A program made the translations under genes and the position numbers. Under the pieces are notes generated by a model. The model did not search any database. It was not told where the DNA came from and worked only from the letters and a program-made list of their open reading frames with translations. This document shows positions 1 to 12,117 of a stretch of 64,000 nt of DNA, one piece after another (positions within the stretch are counted from its first letter, which is position 1; each line of letters opens with the position of its first letter). Origin of the DNA: Ryuthela nishihirai (Eukaryota > Arthropoda > Arachnida > Araneae > Heptathelidae); contig JAWZYU010000005.1 of assembly GCA_038380435.1 (NCBI GenBank), positions 41,748,001-41,812,000 of the forward strand, written 5' to 3'.

Positions 1-49
1 ATATTTTCTGAAAATGGATTTAACTCTTCCAGGGTCCCACTTGAAGAAC

Positions 50-1317
50 TATAGGGACTTATAAAAATAATGAAAACACATACCGCTTCTGGAGAACATT
101 TTATTAATAAGCTGTAGGGCCCACCTTGGGCATTCAGAATAGATGCAATTCGATGTGGAATAGACTTATACAAGTGATGCACGTGTGGTAATGGAATATG
201 GCACCATTCTTCCTCTAAAATATGGCCCAACTGTGCCAGTGATGCTGGAGGTGGAAAGTGTGATCTGACCTAGTGCTCCAGATATTTCCTCAAATATTCA
301 ATAATATTGATGTTTGGAGATTGAGATGGCAAGGGTAGCTGCTGTACCTTCATCCTCATGCTCTGCAAACCACAACTTGACACATTTTGCACCATGCATG
401 GGTGCATTATCCGCTTGAAACCAGGGACAGTCATTAGGGGAAAATGTCTGCAACATTGGGTGCAGGTGGTCCCCGAGAATGGATTTGTATGTTGCGGATG
501 TGACACGACCCTGCAGAATAACTAATGGCTCTAAGGAATGCCATGATGGCACCCCACAGCATTAAGAATCCACCTCCATGCTTCACAGTCAGAACCAAAC
601 AATTGGGGTGGTATGCTTCTGCAGGTTTGCACCAGACGTACACCCTACTAGTGATGGAAAACAATGTGTAGCATGATTCATCAGACCAGATGACATATTG
701 CTGGTCTTTAGCATCCCAGTTTTTACGTGCTTTTCACACCTTACACATTTTGTTGCATTGATGTTGGTAATCAGAGGTTTCTGGATTGTAGCACAGCCAT
801 AAATACTACACAATGAAGTTCCTGACAAACTGTTACGACAGAAATGGGATCATTCCAACTGGTGTCCAACTCTGCTGCTGTTTGTGATGTCATTGTCTTG
901 TGCTTTCATTGTACAATCTGTACCAATGTTCACCTATCCCTATCTGACAACTTTGTATGGGGTCCACAATTTGTATGTTTGAAGGCAATGCCTTGTCCTT
1001 TTTGATAAGTAGTCATAATCTTTGATACAGTTCCTCATATTACACTTACTATTTCTGCCGTTCTGGTTACTGAAGTTCCTGCAAGGCATGCACCAATGAT
1101 GCCTTTTTGGAGGTCACTGAGATCTGACATTGTGGACAATTACACCACAACAGCTGTTTCACTAGCACCTGTGGCACTGCTATGTGATAGCCGTAATTTA
1201 GTTCTCCCCTTTATATGCCTCACATAATGGGTGACATTGTCCCTGTGATATGCATTTGGCACATTGTGTGTACCCCAGTCACTATCGGTGTTTCCATTAT
1301 TTTGATAAACTCCTGTA
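50..1317 (-). mobile_element. Tc1-like DNA transposon, degenerate, near full length
   Basis: The element is bounded by imperfect terminal inverted repeats. The left end (50 to about 82) reads TATAGGGACTTATAAAAATA and the reverse complement of the right end (about 1285-1317) reads TACAGGAGTTTATCAAAATA; both begin with TA, as expected for Tc1/mariner. A broken transposase on the minus strand fills the interior. Length is about 1.27 kb, close to a normal Tc1. It lies in or upstream of the CPT1 intron. The exact ends are by eye and could shift a few bases. Confidence 0.72.
270..1150 (-). pseudogene. Tc1-like transposase pseudogene
   Basis: Decayed cut-and-paste transposase read on the minus strand, split over at least three frames. 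The catalytic-core fragments are recognisable: an FQADNAPMHGA stretch near 400 (matching the QDNxPxHxA motif that holds the second catalytic Asp) and PSQSPNINIIEYL near 310 (matching PSQSPDLNPIEN, with the Asp changed to Asn but the Glu kept). [12 protein letters not shown] stretch near 560 matches the central GGGSVMVWG motif. The N-terminal DNA-binding part, toward 1150, is only faintly visible. Several frameshifts and stops rule out activity. Confidence 0.75.
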
Positions 1318-1481
1318 CTTTACATCCAGAGGCCTAGCTACTTTTACATTATCGGCAAAAAAAAAAATAACTTTTCAACTTTTTTGCCAAACAACTAATG
1401 AAAGGAATTATGTCATGTTACATGCCAAATTAATCATATTTAATATTTGATTTTCTAAAAATAAAATATATAAAAAAAAGA

Positions 1482-4400
1482 TCATCATCATCACCTCAAG
1501 CAGCCATGGGCTACAGAGGTCCAACCAGACTGTGCAATTTAGTTCTCCAAGCAAGTCTGTCCTGAGCTACATCTGCTGCATCTGACCACTGCACACCAAT
1601 TCTAACAAGGTCTTGTTTGACATTGTCTGTCCACAACATCCTAGGTCTCTTCCTCTTTCTGAAGTCTTTAGGCACACTGTTCAAAACCCTATTTGCCAAT
1701 CTATAATTATCCATATGGGCAACATGGGCAAACCAACGGAGTCTCTCTCTGCGCAATATTGCTTGAAGTAGGTTGCAGATTTCTTTGCCTAACCTCACCA
1801 TTAGTTACAAAGTTGAACCACCTAATGCCCAAGATACTGCGTAAGCATCTAGAATCAAAAGCATCTAGTTTCCCGTTGTCTTGTTTACAAAGTGTCCAAC
1901 TTTCACTACCATAACTAACCCTAGACAGGACCAAGCTATTATAAAGTCTAATTTTAGTCTTTAGGTGTATACACCTGTTTCTCCACATTCTCCATAGATT
2001 CTTCAAAGTCCTGGCAGCAATCCCTATTCATCTGTTAATCTCATGCCGCACATCACCAGTATCTGTTACATAGCTCCCAAGATACGTAAACTGTGACGCC
2101 TGCCTGACTAATTTTCAGCCTTTTAGTTTTCTCCCTGTCTATAACCAAACCTACTCTGTTACCAGTCTCATCAACAGCTCGAATGAAAGAGTTCATCTCA
2201 TGAACATCATTTGCCAAAAGGGCTAAATCATGAGCAAAATCTAAATCAGAAATTTTCGTATCACCAGCCCATTTGAGGCCAAAATCTTTCCCTTGCAGTG
2301 AACTTCGCATAACATAATCAATAACCAAACTATAGAGAAAAGGAGACAAAATGCACCCTTGTCAAACACCAGAAGTAATGCTAAACCAATTGCTAAAAGC
2401 CTTACCAACTCTCACACATGACTCAGTGTTATTATAAAGAGCTTTCATTATGTTAACTAACTTGTCTGGTATACCATATGATCTCACAATCAACCACAAA
2501 TTGTGATGATCAACAGAGTCAAAAGCCTTTTTTGAAATCAACAAAGCTAGCAACCAAAGGTTTCTGAAACTCTAAACATTTTTCAAGAATCTGCCTAAGT
2601 GAAAATATCTGATATACACATCCCCTACCACTTCTGAATCCATATTGCTCATCACGCAATTGACTGTCGACCAGATTCTTAATTCTATTAAGCACAATCA
2701 TGGAAAGGACTTACCTGGAACAGAGAGTAGGCTGATACCCCTATAGTTATCACAAGAACTGCGATCACCTTTTTTGAAAATAGGTATAATAATAGCTCTG
2801 GTAAAATCCTTAGGAACCATTCCTTTATCATAAAAGATATTCAAAATTTTAGTCATCCAAGTGGTTCCTGAAACATTCCCAACTCTAAGCATTTTCGTAG
2901 TAATTTCATCTACCTCTGAGGATTTATGAAGTTTAATATTTAGAAATAGCCAAAGTAACTTCAGATTGTGTTATAGGGCCAACATTAAAGTCACTAATGC
3001 ATCTATCATCATTACAAACAATGGGAATAGAACTAACTACATTGTTTAGAACATCACTGAAATGCTGAGCCAATCTAACCATGACAGAATCCTCACCTTC
3101 TATAACCTTACCTTGTTTATCTTTCAATCCCTGTATACCTGTCCGTTTTCTACCACACAAAACATTAACTATCTGGTACAGCTCTCTGCAGTTGTGCTGT
3201 CTAACAGCTTCCTCGTCTTTGTCAGCCAAGCCATCAAGCCAAAGATTCTTATCAGCTGCTAACTGATCCTTTACACGTTTATTAAGCTCTCGGTAATGCT
3301 TTCTATTAGGACCAGTTGGGTATTGATTAAGCACATTCCTGCAGTTTTATCTTTCTGAAATAAGCTCAAGTGCCTTATCACTCAAATAATTCTGCCTCCT
3401 CTGCTCCTTTTTCCCTAAAAGGGTATTGTTAGTTTCCAAAAAAGCCTGTTTAAAATGGTCCCATTCTTCCTCAACTTCTGTAGTAAGCAAACCATTACTG
3501 TCATAATGACTAATTAACCAATCATGGTAATCTTTAGCTATAACTGGGTCTTTCAGAGCTTCAGAATTAAAGGTAAAATTATTAACCCTAGCACAACACT
3601 TTTTAAGTTTAAGTTGCAAGACACTTTTAACAAGGTAATGATCAGATCCAATTTCAGCTCCCCTATATGACCTGTTATTCCTAACAGAACTAGCCCATTT
3701 GCTCTTAATATGTAATCAATCATATTCTTATGCAGCACATCAGGTGAAGCTTATGTGTCCTTATGTATGTCGCAGTGTTTGTAATAAGTGTTAGTTATTC
3801 TGAAACCATTGAGTTTACTTACCTGTAGGAGACGTTGCCCATTTCCATTGCAGCTACCAATACCAAAAGGACCTATTACTCCTGCCCAAAGGTCAGAGTC
3901 AGTACCAACTTTGACATTGAAGTCACCAAGAACAAGGGTAATATCTCCTTTCTTGATAGAATTCAAAATATCTTGAAGTTGTCCGTAAAACCTATCCTCA
4001 TCCTCATCCTCAGTGGGGGCATAACAGCAGATGATATTCAACTTTTTAGTGCTTGTCTGAAATTTTGCTGTAAGAAACCTTTCATTAATGTACTCATATC
4101 CTAGAAGAGCATCTTTAGCATGTCGGCTGAGAAGCAGACCCACACCTTGGTGAGGTTTATTGTCTTCCCTTCCTGAAAAGAGAAATTTTAGATTATTTTT
4201 AAGAATCTGACCTTTATCTGTCCATCTGGTCCTTGCAAGCCGAGAATATCTAAATTATAATGGTGGAATTCTTGTGCGAGGACATCAAAAGAATAAACTC
4301 TGTGTAGAGTCGTAACATTCCAACTACCTATGGAGAGAAAATGGTTAGTGGGATGTTTAAAGAAACTATGTTTGTTGAGAGAGCAAATGCTGACAGTATC

Positions 4401-4770
4401 AAACAGCCGCTTATCGCTGGCATGGGGCAAAGACCCGTTCTCCTACCACTAAAGGCTGACACCATCTACATTGCCAGACTTTCTCCAATGTAGAATTTTA
4501 CAATGCCCATGGAAGCAAGAGTACAGATGCCTGCGATGACCTCTGCTCAGGATTATTCATCAGCTGATAAACATATCCTGTGAATCTATTCACTTGGGGC
4601 TGTCAACCCACAAAGAAACAGAAAAAACAGTGGAAGATTATCCATCCACAGAAGCCCACCTGTGCAACAAATTCAGGATCCATAATCAAGCTTAGAGCCT
4701 TAATTCAGTCCAATAGGTTTATATGGTAAGCACCAGGAGCCTGTGTGGTTGACCACTCTCAGCAAGGTAG
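1482..4770 (-). mobile_element. RTE-like LINE, copy A, near full length
   Basis: Minus-strand non-LTR retrotransposon of about 3.3 kb. Its 3' end is at 1482-1495, where the sense strand ends in TGAGGTGATGATGATGAT, a short repeat tail of the kind RTE elements have instead of poly(A). The 5' UTR (about 4440-4770) matches the start of the copy at 37.6 kb, including the GTGGTCAAC block. A-rich runs flank both ends (1472-1482 and 4771-4783), a possible but low-complexity target duplication. The order 5' UTR, endonuclease, reverse transcriptase, C-terminal region is preserved. Confidence 0.88.
1511..4430 (-). pseudogene. Endonuclease-reverse transcriptase pseudogene of RTE copy A
   Basis: One ancestral polyprotein broken into about nine segments by frameshifts and stops. 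From the 5' end: APE endonuclease with IGSWNVTTLHR near 4320, CCYAPTEDED near 4020 and LVLGDFNVKVG near 3930; a linker with ELNKRVKDQLAADKN near 3260; reverse transcriptase with YGFRSGRGC near 2640 and VDHHNLWLIVRSYG near 2500; the palm-motif region reads DLDFAHDLALLAND near 2230, where other copies have YADD, so the catalytic Asp pair is damaged. The C-terminal RLRWFAHVAHMDNYRLANR block (near 1730) is typical of RTE-type ends. The EN motifs match the craniofacial-development-protein-2-like / RTE group. Not functional. Confidence 0.88.
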
Positions 4771-4783
4771 AAAAAAAAAAAGA

Positions 4784-5959
4784 GAAATGTAGGCATAGTT
4801 GTCCAGATCAGTAGGCCACATGAATCTGCCCAGCCCTCCCCTTCCATTCACTCCCACAAGGGAGTATCTCTTTCAAAAGGTACTAATGGCCTGCACCATG
4901 AGAAGGCAGGATTGGACATTAGGTGCTAGGCCTGGCCAGTTCTATATATCATCACAGGGGATTGGTGCATACTTCTCCTTCCAGTGACTACCTATCTGAC
5001 TAGTTTTTTTTATATAGGACTTTTATAGGGGCATCTGATAATGCAAATAAAAATTAATTTTAAAAAACTAATAGACAGAAATGTTACAATGCACATGAAT
5101 AGAAAGGCTATTTTTTTCTGAATAACAAAGAAAGAAAATGAATATTTGCTCCAAGCATGAATATTACTCCCATTTCATAATTTTTTTCTCAGTACCATAC
5201 TTTGAGAAAAGTCCAGCTTTTTGCCAACTGTGCAAGTTATAACAACTAGTCACTTTTGGATTTTTTTTAAACAATCGATCCACTGAATACATCATATTAT
5301 ATACCAAATTAAAACATAAATTAATTACAAATTTTATGAAAATAAAATATTTACGCAAATTTCAAAGGATATTAATTTTAATGACTTTTTTTTTACAGTG
5401 ATAAAGTAAAATAAAAAAATTAGATTATGCAATTAAGGCTTAATTTTGGAAAACTTAATGAATAAAAATAGTTAAATTTTATATTCATTGAAAGTAAATA
5501 TCTTCCTGAATAATGAAATATTTACATCAAACATGTTTTTTATTTCTTTTAATAATTTTTTTTCAGTGTGGTATATTTTCGTACATTGGCCAGCACTATG
5601 CAAGTTTACTTAGATTGCTCACTTAATAGGATTTTCTATCTGGCTTTTGAAACGGAGGAACAGTTTCACGGGTGTTTTTTTTTACTGAACTTCGATTTTT
5701 TTTTTTCTTTGGGCGTAAAATTTTTAGTAATCTTTGCTCAGTGCTATAAAGTTAGTCCACCAAAGCGGAAAAAAAATTGCCTATATCATCAGAGTGGCAC
5801 AGCAAATATATTGAGGGGGGGGGGGGGGTAAAAATTTTAAAAGCCATTGAATATACACTTAAAACTTAAAAAATTCTTCTGTGGAGGGGGAGTAAAAAAC
5901 CTGGCCGAAATTCATTCCCACAGGAGGACTGATTTTTGTGTCAAGGAAGGCCTTTTTGT
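4784..5959. other. AT-rich non-coding interval
   Basis: No gene is supported here. The interval is AT-rich with homopolymer runs, including 14 G at 5815-5828. A pyrimidine stretch ending in CAG near 5566 resembles a splice acceptor, but the reading frame after it matches nothing I recognise and not CPT1. It probably belongs to the CPT1 intron upstream of the exon at 7799. Confidence 0.5.
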
Positions 5960-6860
5960 TTCTGTATTATTCATTTTCAGAAAATGATAAAAGATCAATT
6001 TTTTTACAAGAAAACTAAGAAATAATAAAAAAAAATTATCATATAACGTAATGTGATGTTAAATAATATCCACAACAACTTGTAAGCCGACCATCCAACA
6101 TAGCATAACTACAAAAGATCGATAGATCAGCCAACGGAAAAATCAATAATTTATGGAAATAAATCTTCAGATATGCAAATGAAGGTTTAATTTTAAAAGT
6201 GTAAATACTGACTAGATGCATGGTCACATTATCCTCTATCTGAGAACTCTTTCTGTAAACATCCACTATAGAGCTACTTTACTGCACATTTGAGCAATAA
6301 CTAGGTCACTACACTCAACTGTACCTAGTCTGCCATGACATACTTACACTGCAGAAGCTTCACTACAACAACTGTGTTTGTTTCCTCTTTCTAAGAAGGC
6401 TTATGCTACGTACGGTTTCAATTTTAAGAGAGGGATAGACACACAGAATGCTGGGATAAATGATATAAATGATAAAAATAATTCTAGGAATATTGAAATG
6501 GGTTTATGGCAGAAAAGAGTGTAAAACAGAAAAAAAAATTGTGGTAAGTATTTTTTGTAATTACTTCCAAAATCTGCTGTTTTTAAAAATAGCAGTTTTT
6601 TTTTTATTCTTAGGAGATTTTTGAAACTTCAAGGAAAATTTTTCTGGTAATAGTTCAAACTTGTGAGCTTAAATCAGAAGTTTGCTTCTGCAAAGAGGAA
6701 CATTAACAAACAAATCGGCAATACTGTTTAGCGCTTCTAAGAAATGGCATTTAGATGGCTTTAATAAATAATTTATATTATAGTTTAATAAAATATGCAT
6801 CAAATGAAAAATAAAATATTATTTTTCAAACTTTAATTGCATATTTTAAAAAGATATATC
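5960..6860 (+). repeat. Duplicated intron block, copy 1
   Basis: About 0.9 kb of non-coding sequence reappears in the same order and orientation at about 11540-12480, on the other side of the CPT1 exon at 7799. Matching landmarks: TTCATTTTCAGAAAATGATA (5968 region), ATCCACAACAACTTGTAAGC (6068), AGAATGCTGGGATAAATGAT (6445), ATTACTTCCAAAATCTGCTG (6560) and TTTAATAAAATATGCATCAA (6784). No coding potential survives. It is either an unrecognised old element or a local segmental duplication. Confidence 0.75.
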
Positions 6861-6919
6861 TAAGAAAATTTTTAAATGGTAATTTTATTTTTAAAAAATC
6901 GAAGTTTCATGTTCATTTT

Positions 6920-6980
6920 TATACAAAAGATGTCTATATTTTAATACAAATTTTATTTTTATACAAAAGATGTCTATATT
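6920..6980 (+). repeat. Short tandem duplication
   Basis: The phrase ATACAAAAGATGTCTATATT occurs twice about 40 bp apart (near 6922 and 6961), each preceded by TTTTT. It is a simple local duplication with no visible function. Confidence 0.7.
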
Positions 6981-7114
6981 AGTCTTCAGTCTCTAATTTT
7001 GAATTAAGTCAATGTCTATAATCATTGGGGAACTTGAAAGGGTTAAATCTTTCATCCAAGAATTTATAATAAAGTTGCAGTGATCATATCTTTATTAGAC
7101 AATATAGGATATAA

Positions 7115-7560
7115 TACACTGACATGCCAGTTTATTATGTACACCACCCCTCATCACATAAATGGTACATTCCAACACGTAATACATCACATGACTTTGG
7201 TGTGTGGATAAATCAAGCAGACCATCTCCTTGAAGAGATGTTAGTTTGATTGAGCATCACAATGGGCAAAATGAGCGACTTGAATGTGGCATGATAGTTG
7301 GTACTAGGTATGCTGGTTCTAGCATTTCCCAAATGGCTGTCCTCCTGGGCTTTTCATGCACAATTATTTCAAGAGTTAACCAAGAATGGACGAAAAGCCA
7401 AATAAAACTAGTGATCAGCGATCCTGTGGACAAAAACAGCTTGTGTATCAGAGGAATCAAAGGATATGGCCAGAATTTGTGCAAGTGAACAGATGGGTCA
7501 CAACTCTGCAAATTACAGCAGAGTATTTCATATTTAATACCTTTAGAATGAAAATTAAAA
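7115..7560 (+). mobile_element. Tc1-like transposon fragment, 5' part
   Basis: The block starts with a TACACTGACATGCC terminus after a TA and encodes, from 7246, the start of a Tc1-type transposase. GMIVGTRYAGSSISQMAVLLG (7279-7341) matches the N-terminal paired-like helix-turn-helix of the family, which binds the inverted repeats. The reading frame shifts after about 7490, and the catalytic DDE part and the right terminus are absent, so this is a 3'-truncated relic. It ends about 240 bp upstream of the CPT1 exon at 7799. Confidence 0.7.
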
Positions 7561-7798
7561 GAAGTATATAAAGAGTAATGAAAAGATATTTATGATTTAT
7601 TTTGATAGCCAAAAGTTTTGTGATTTTGAAGATAAAATTAATATGTATATATAGTTATTCATTTGCAGAACATTTGAATGTTAATGAACATTGTACCAAA
7701 TGAATTTATTGTTCCTCCTCTGTCTATGTAGTAATATTTCAATGAAAAATGTAACCATTAAAATTTATTCTTACCTCATATGTCATAATAACCTTCAG

Positions 7799-7891
7799 GT
7801 TGCAGATGATGGCTATGGTGTGTCATATATTATTGCAGGAGAAGATATTGTCTTTTTTCATGTTTCCAGTAAAGTATCATCTCCCGAAACG
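7799..7891 (+). CDS. CPT1: Carnitine O-palmitoyltransferase 1, penultimate coding exon
   Basis: A 93-nt exon (31 codons, phase 0 at both ends) preceded by a CTTCAG acceptor and followed by a GTTGGT donor. It encodes [17 protein letters not shown], then [13 protein letters not shown], which matches the C-terminal region of CPT1, where animal proteins carry [10 protein letters not shown] and SSKFSSPET. CPT1 sits in the outer mitochondrial membrane and transfers long-chain acyl groups from CoA to carnitine, the committed step of mitochondrial fatty-acid import. The split after ET is completed by the exon at 20178, which begins with the expected DS(H/Q)RF. The preceding exon (STSQ...GGGFGP region) was looked for in 1-7798 and not found, so the intron before this exon exceeds 7.8 kb. 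The assignment to CPT1 rather than CPT2 or CROT rests on the last exon. Confidence 0.93.
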
Positions 7892-7929
7892 GTTGGTATT
7901 TTTTTTTTATTTTGTTTTCACTATCATAA

Positions 7930-9153
7930 TACACCAGTGCCCAAATGTTAAGCAACAAAAACACCAATTATAAACAAGCCCTTCATTGTATTTCAATGAA
8001 AGATACAAGTGAAGTCCATGATCATATATCCCACTAATATCTGAAAAACAAGCAAATTACCATGAATATTTAATGAGATATTCAAATTAGAAAATCATTA
8101 CCTCAAAATTGCATGTAAAAGTTCAATGATAACATATCTTTAATATGGTGTGTGATCACCTTAGACAGTGATACAGGCTGCACATTGACTCATCATTCTG
8201 CAAATCAAGGTGTCAATGAATGTTTGAGGGAGTAATTGCCATTCATGCATGGGTGCAGATTGGAGCTCCTGGAGGGTCCCGGAAGATGAATTGCAACTGG
8301 TTATGCATCATCCTAGAGCATCCCAAATGTGTTCTATTGTATTTAGGTCATGGAGCTTGTTTCTCATTGTCAAGGTTTGTGGAACTCATTGCAATATCTT
8401 ACAGTCCTTCCTGGGAAGCCAATGAAGGTCTTTGCATCCATTTAGAGTAATGATTGCCCACACCAACACCCACTGGCTCCATAACTGTCTCTTTTCTGGA
8501 TGTTAATGGAATGATATCTGGTTCCAGGCTGTTCTCAGACCAATAGTCATAGGGAATTGGTTTTGCAGACTAAATCAGGATTTGTCAGTGAACAGAAGAC
8601 ATTGAGTTGTGATGTTGTCGAGACCAATTCAGTTGGGCTCTGTGCTGGCTAGACATAAAAGAGACAAACAACTGGTTATCTTGCATATACAGGTGTCCTT
8701 AGCTGATGTGGCCCTTGGACATCCAGGAACAGGTCTTCTAGTGATGGTTTGGCTTGTTTGAAATCTATTTCAAAAGTGGCTTACAATGCTACGATTCACA
8801 TTTAGCCTTCTGGCTACCTCAGACTGATGTCTGAGCCATCAGTTGAGCCTCCAATTGAGCCTCCCAATTGCTTTCCACCTCATTTCTTCACTTGAAAGAT
8901 TTCTTCTGGTCATTATTTGTCTCATATGACATATGTCGAGATTGTAACATGAACTGATGCGCATTTACAAATGAAGTGCTTTTTATACAGACTTGTTTTG
9001 CATGTGTGACATGTTCAATGCAAATTTTGTGTGCAGATTTTAACTTTGCATCATTTTTTACCTCAAAAATATGGCTTATGTTATTTATTGTCAATTATTG
9101 CACAAGATATGCCAATTTTTACATTTTTTGTTTAACTTTTGAGCACCAGTGCA
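7930..9153 (-). mobile_element. Tc1-like transposon, degenerate, complete by its ends
   Basis: Imperfect inverted termini: left TACACCAGTGCCCAAATGTTA (7930), and the reverse complement of the right end TGCACTGGTGCTCAAAAGTTA (ending 9153). The interior, read on the minus strand, has the usual Tc1 length (1.22 kb), but its transposase is eroded. Phrases such as AGCATCCCAAATGTGTTCTA (8318), the antisense of the PDLNPIEHxWD box, are recognisable, while no long frame survives. The left end lies only 38 bp past the CPT1 exon boundary at 7891. Confidence 0.72.
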
Positions 9154-9277
9154 GTTGCTATTGAAATATTTCTATAATATGCATACACTGGTGGCTAAAA
9201 TAGTAATAGAATATAAAGGAATTTAAGAACAGAATATAATAAATAGGTAAATATTGATCACTCTTTTTTAAAGGCAA

Positions 9278-9666
9278 GGGGGCAGGGATGGCTCAGTCAG
9301 TAGCACGCCAGGCTTGTAATCTACAGTTCCCAGGTTTGAGTCCCAGCTGGGTCAGCATTGCGACTTATCTCCACAGAACTCCCCGCCCTGCCCATGGTCA
9401 GTAGGGGACACCGATGGGCTTGGAAAGGCCACCATCTATCGGATGGGACGTTAAGCCGTGGCCCCATGTGTGGGAGAGCCATACCCTGTGCATGTTAAAG
9501 AACACACTGGATTGCCTTGATGGGAGGCTACCATATGTCTCCCAATAGCTGTTCCAGCGAGTCCCCTCCCCCAACTTTCTCTGAGCCTTTGGGGTCCATA
9601 TGGCTTGGTCATTTAGCCCATGGTGTGCAAAAAAGTGCCACTCAGAGGTAAAACAACCCAACCCTG
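9278..9666 (+). mobile_element. SINE-long copy 1 with perfect target duplication
   Basis: A 389-bp tRNA-headed SINE flanked by an exact 11-bp target-site duplication, TTTAAAGGCAA (9267-9277 and 9667-9677). The head has box A (TGGCTCAGTCAGTAGCACGC, 9290) and box B (GGTTTGAGTCC) of an internal RNA polymerase III promoter, with a loop like a Lys/Thr/Met tRNA. The body carries a block conserved in all copies (GATGGGACGTTAAGCCGTGG near 9441, then GAGAGCCATACCCTGTGCAT near 9475), and the 3' end is CAGAGGTAAAACAACCCAACCC. There is no poly(A). The partner LINE is not identified. Confidence 0.92.
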
Positions 9667-9811
9667 TTTAAAGGCAAAGCATAAAAATGTGCTTTAATCA
9701 TAAAACAGATGTAGATTATGGGCAATTTTGTTTAAACTGAAAAGGCTTAATAAAATTCATGGTTATCTGATCAATTCTATATAAACCTTGGGCTGCCAAG
9801 CCCTTGGTTTA

Positions 9812-10182
9812 AAGTTTACCATGGTAGGTTACTTAGTCATTATGACAGTCATGGTATGCTTACTACTGGAGTTGAGGAAGAATGGGATCATTTTAAACAG
9901 GCTTTTTTGGACACTTAACAGTACTCTTTTAGGAAAAAATGAGCAGAAGAGCCAGAATTATCTGGGTGATAAGGCATTTGAGCTTATTTCGGAAAGAAAG
10001 AACTGCAGGAATGTTCTTAATCAATACCCTACTAGTCTTAATAGAAAGCATTACAGAGAACTTAATAAACGTGTAAAAGATCAGTTAGCTGCTGATAAGA
10101 ATCTTTGGCTTGATGGCTTGGCTGACAAAGCTGAGGAAACAGTTAGACAGCACAACAGCAGAGAACTGTACCAGATAGTCTT
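9812..10182 (+). mobile_element. RTE-like LINE fragment, copy B
   Basis: An internal fragment truncated at both ends, covering the linker between endonuclease and reverse transcriptase. It encodes RKHYRELNKRVKDQLAADKN and LWLDGLADKAEE, as in the other copies, and breaks off after RELYQIV. The open frame 9788-10204 runs through it but includes unrelated flanks. It has neither the EN nor the RT catalytic motifs. Confidence 0.85.
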
Positions 10183-10904
10183 TGTTCTTTTTATCAACTG
10201 CTAACCTTCAATTAAAGTTGAAATTAGATCTTTTACTTCACATTAAAACAGATAACTTACTCATTACAGTCAGCAATCAAACATGCAAAGCTCAAACGAT
10301 TTTGGAAGAATAGATTACACAATTCACAAAGAAAATTAACAAAATTTGAAGACCATTCAAAATAATATACCTATACGTTATTAGCACTGTTGCCACCTTT
10401 TTTTTTTTGTTTTTCTGAGCAATATAAGGTGCATTTTTTTATACTCAGCTAATTCTCCTAATATTTCATTTTTAGACTCTTCATTCATCTCTTTCATGTT
10501 TTTCTTAAGTGTATTAATTATTTGGTATTATTTATATATTAAGGTAGTAAAATACTTCAGAAAACATAGCAAAATTAGTTTTTCAAGAACTTTTTTACCA
10601 GATTTAAAATACAAAAAAAGTAAAACCTTGCATTTTCTTTACAAAACACATATTAAATATTACTTACCTCTTTTTTCAAATTTCATCATTTTCTTAACCC
10701 CAATTAAACGTTCTTTCTTTTGGTATATATATATATAGCAAGACGAATTTCTATTGGTTGGTTATTTTTTTTAATTATAAAGTTGACTTGTTTGATTACT
10801 CACAACTGGTGAAGAGCCTGGACTTTTCTCAAACTATAGTACAGTGAAAAAATTAGAAAAAAAAAGTAATTTTCTTATTCATATTGCTTTAAAAACAAGA
10901 CTCT

Positions 10905-11140
10905 TTTGTGGGTTGTCTCTTTGTGGGTTGACAGCCCCAAGTGAATAGATTCACAGGATATGTTTATCAGCTGGTGAATAATCCTGAGCAGAGGTCATCG
11001 CATGCACCTGAACTCTTTGCTTCTACTGGCATCGTCAAATTCTACATTGAAGGAAGTCTTCCAGTGTAGACAGCTTCAGCCTTCAGTGGTTTAGGAACGG
11101 GTCTTTGCCCCATGTCTGCGATTAGGGGGCTGTCTCATAA
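10905..11140 (+). mobile_element. RTE-like LINE 5' UTR fragment
   Basis: Matches the 5' untranslated part of copy A (reverse complement of about 4420-4620) and of the copies at 37.8 and 51.0 kb: GGGTTGACAGCCCCAAGTGA (10925), the CAGCTGGTGAATAATCCTGA phrase (10969) and GGGTCTTTGCCCCATG (11100). It ends just before the endonuclease frame. It lies downstream of fragment B although it belongs upstream of it in the element, so it is a separate insertion or a rearranged piece. Confidence 0.82.
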
Positions 11141-11264
11141 TTCTAAAAAAAAAAAAGGTTTTTCTAGGCGGGGGGGAGTTAACTTTCACAATGAGTTAGC
11201 AGAGGGGACACCTTCCTGAAATTGCTGTCCCACATGATGGCTGATTTCCATAGCAAAGAAGTGT

Positions 11265-12081
11265 ATTTTGCTTCCATATCCAAGACATTCATTTTCAGAA
11301 AATGGTACAAACTCAGTTATTTTACTAAAAGAAACAAGAAATAATAAAAGAAAAATTGCATATAATCTAAGGGAGTTAAATAAAATATCCACAACAACTT
11401 TTAAGTCAACCTCTGATCTAGCATTACTCGGAAAGATAAATAAATCAGTCGACTGATGATTGCTAACTAACTGAAGTAAATCTACAGAAATGAATAGTAA
11501 ATAATCACAGGACTTATCCTGTAGACATGGAACTGAATTTGCTTCCATATCCAAGACTTCATTTATTTTCAGAAAATGACACCAGATCAAAGTTTTACTG
11601 GGAAAGTAATAAATAATAAAATAAAAATTAACATATAGCTTAATGTGATGTTAAAATATCCACAGCAACAAGTTGCAGGCCAGCCATCCGATGTAGCGTA
11701 ACTACGAAAAATAAATACTTAGCAATCGGCCAAAAGATCACAAATTTTGGAAAATAAATCTACTGAAATGAACACTAAGTATTTTTTTTTTTATATTTAA
11801 ACCTAACTTTGCAAAAGGTATCCTATATGCTGGACCAAAACCATATGGAAGCCACTTTATAGCACACAGAATGGAGATAGCATATGTCAGACATCTGCCT
11901 CTTGTTTGCCTCAGTGAGCCAGAGCATAATTGAGTGCAACTGCAACCTGAATTTCTAAGAAGGATGTATTTACTTCCAGTTTCGATTTTAAGAGTGGGAA
12001 AGATGCATAGAATGCTGGGAAAGATGATAAAAAATAATTCGGGAATACTGAAATAGGTTTATGACAGAAAAGGGTGTGAAA

Positions 12082-12117
<36 letters not shown>

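Noticed and set aside
5560..5831. An extra CPT1 exon after the TTTTTTTTCAG acceptor-like site
   Set aside because: The translation shows no CPT1 similarity, and the expected STSQ/GGGFGP region is not found anywhere in 1-7798.
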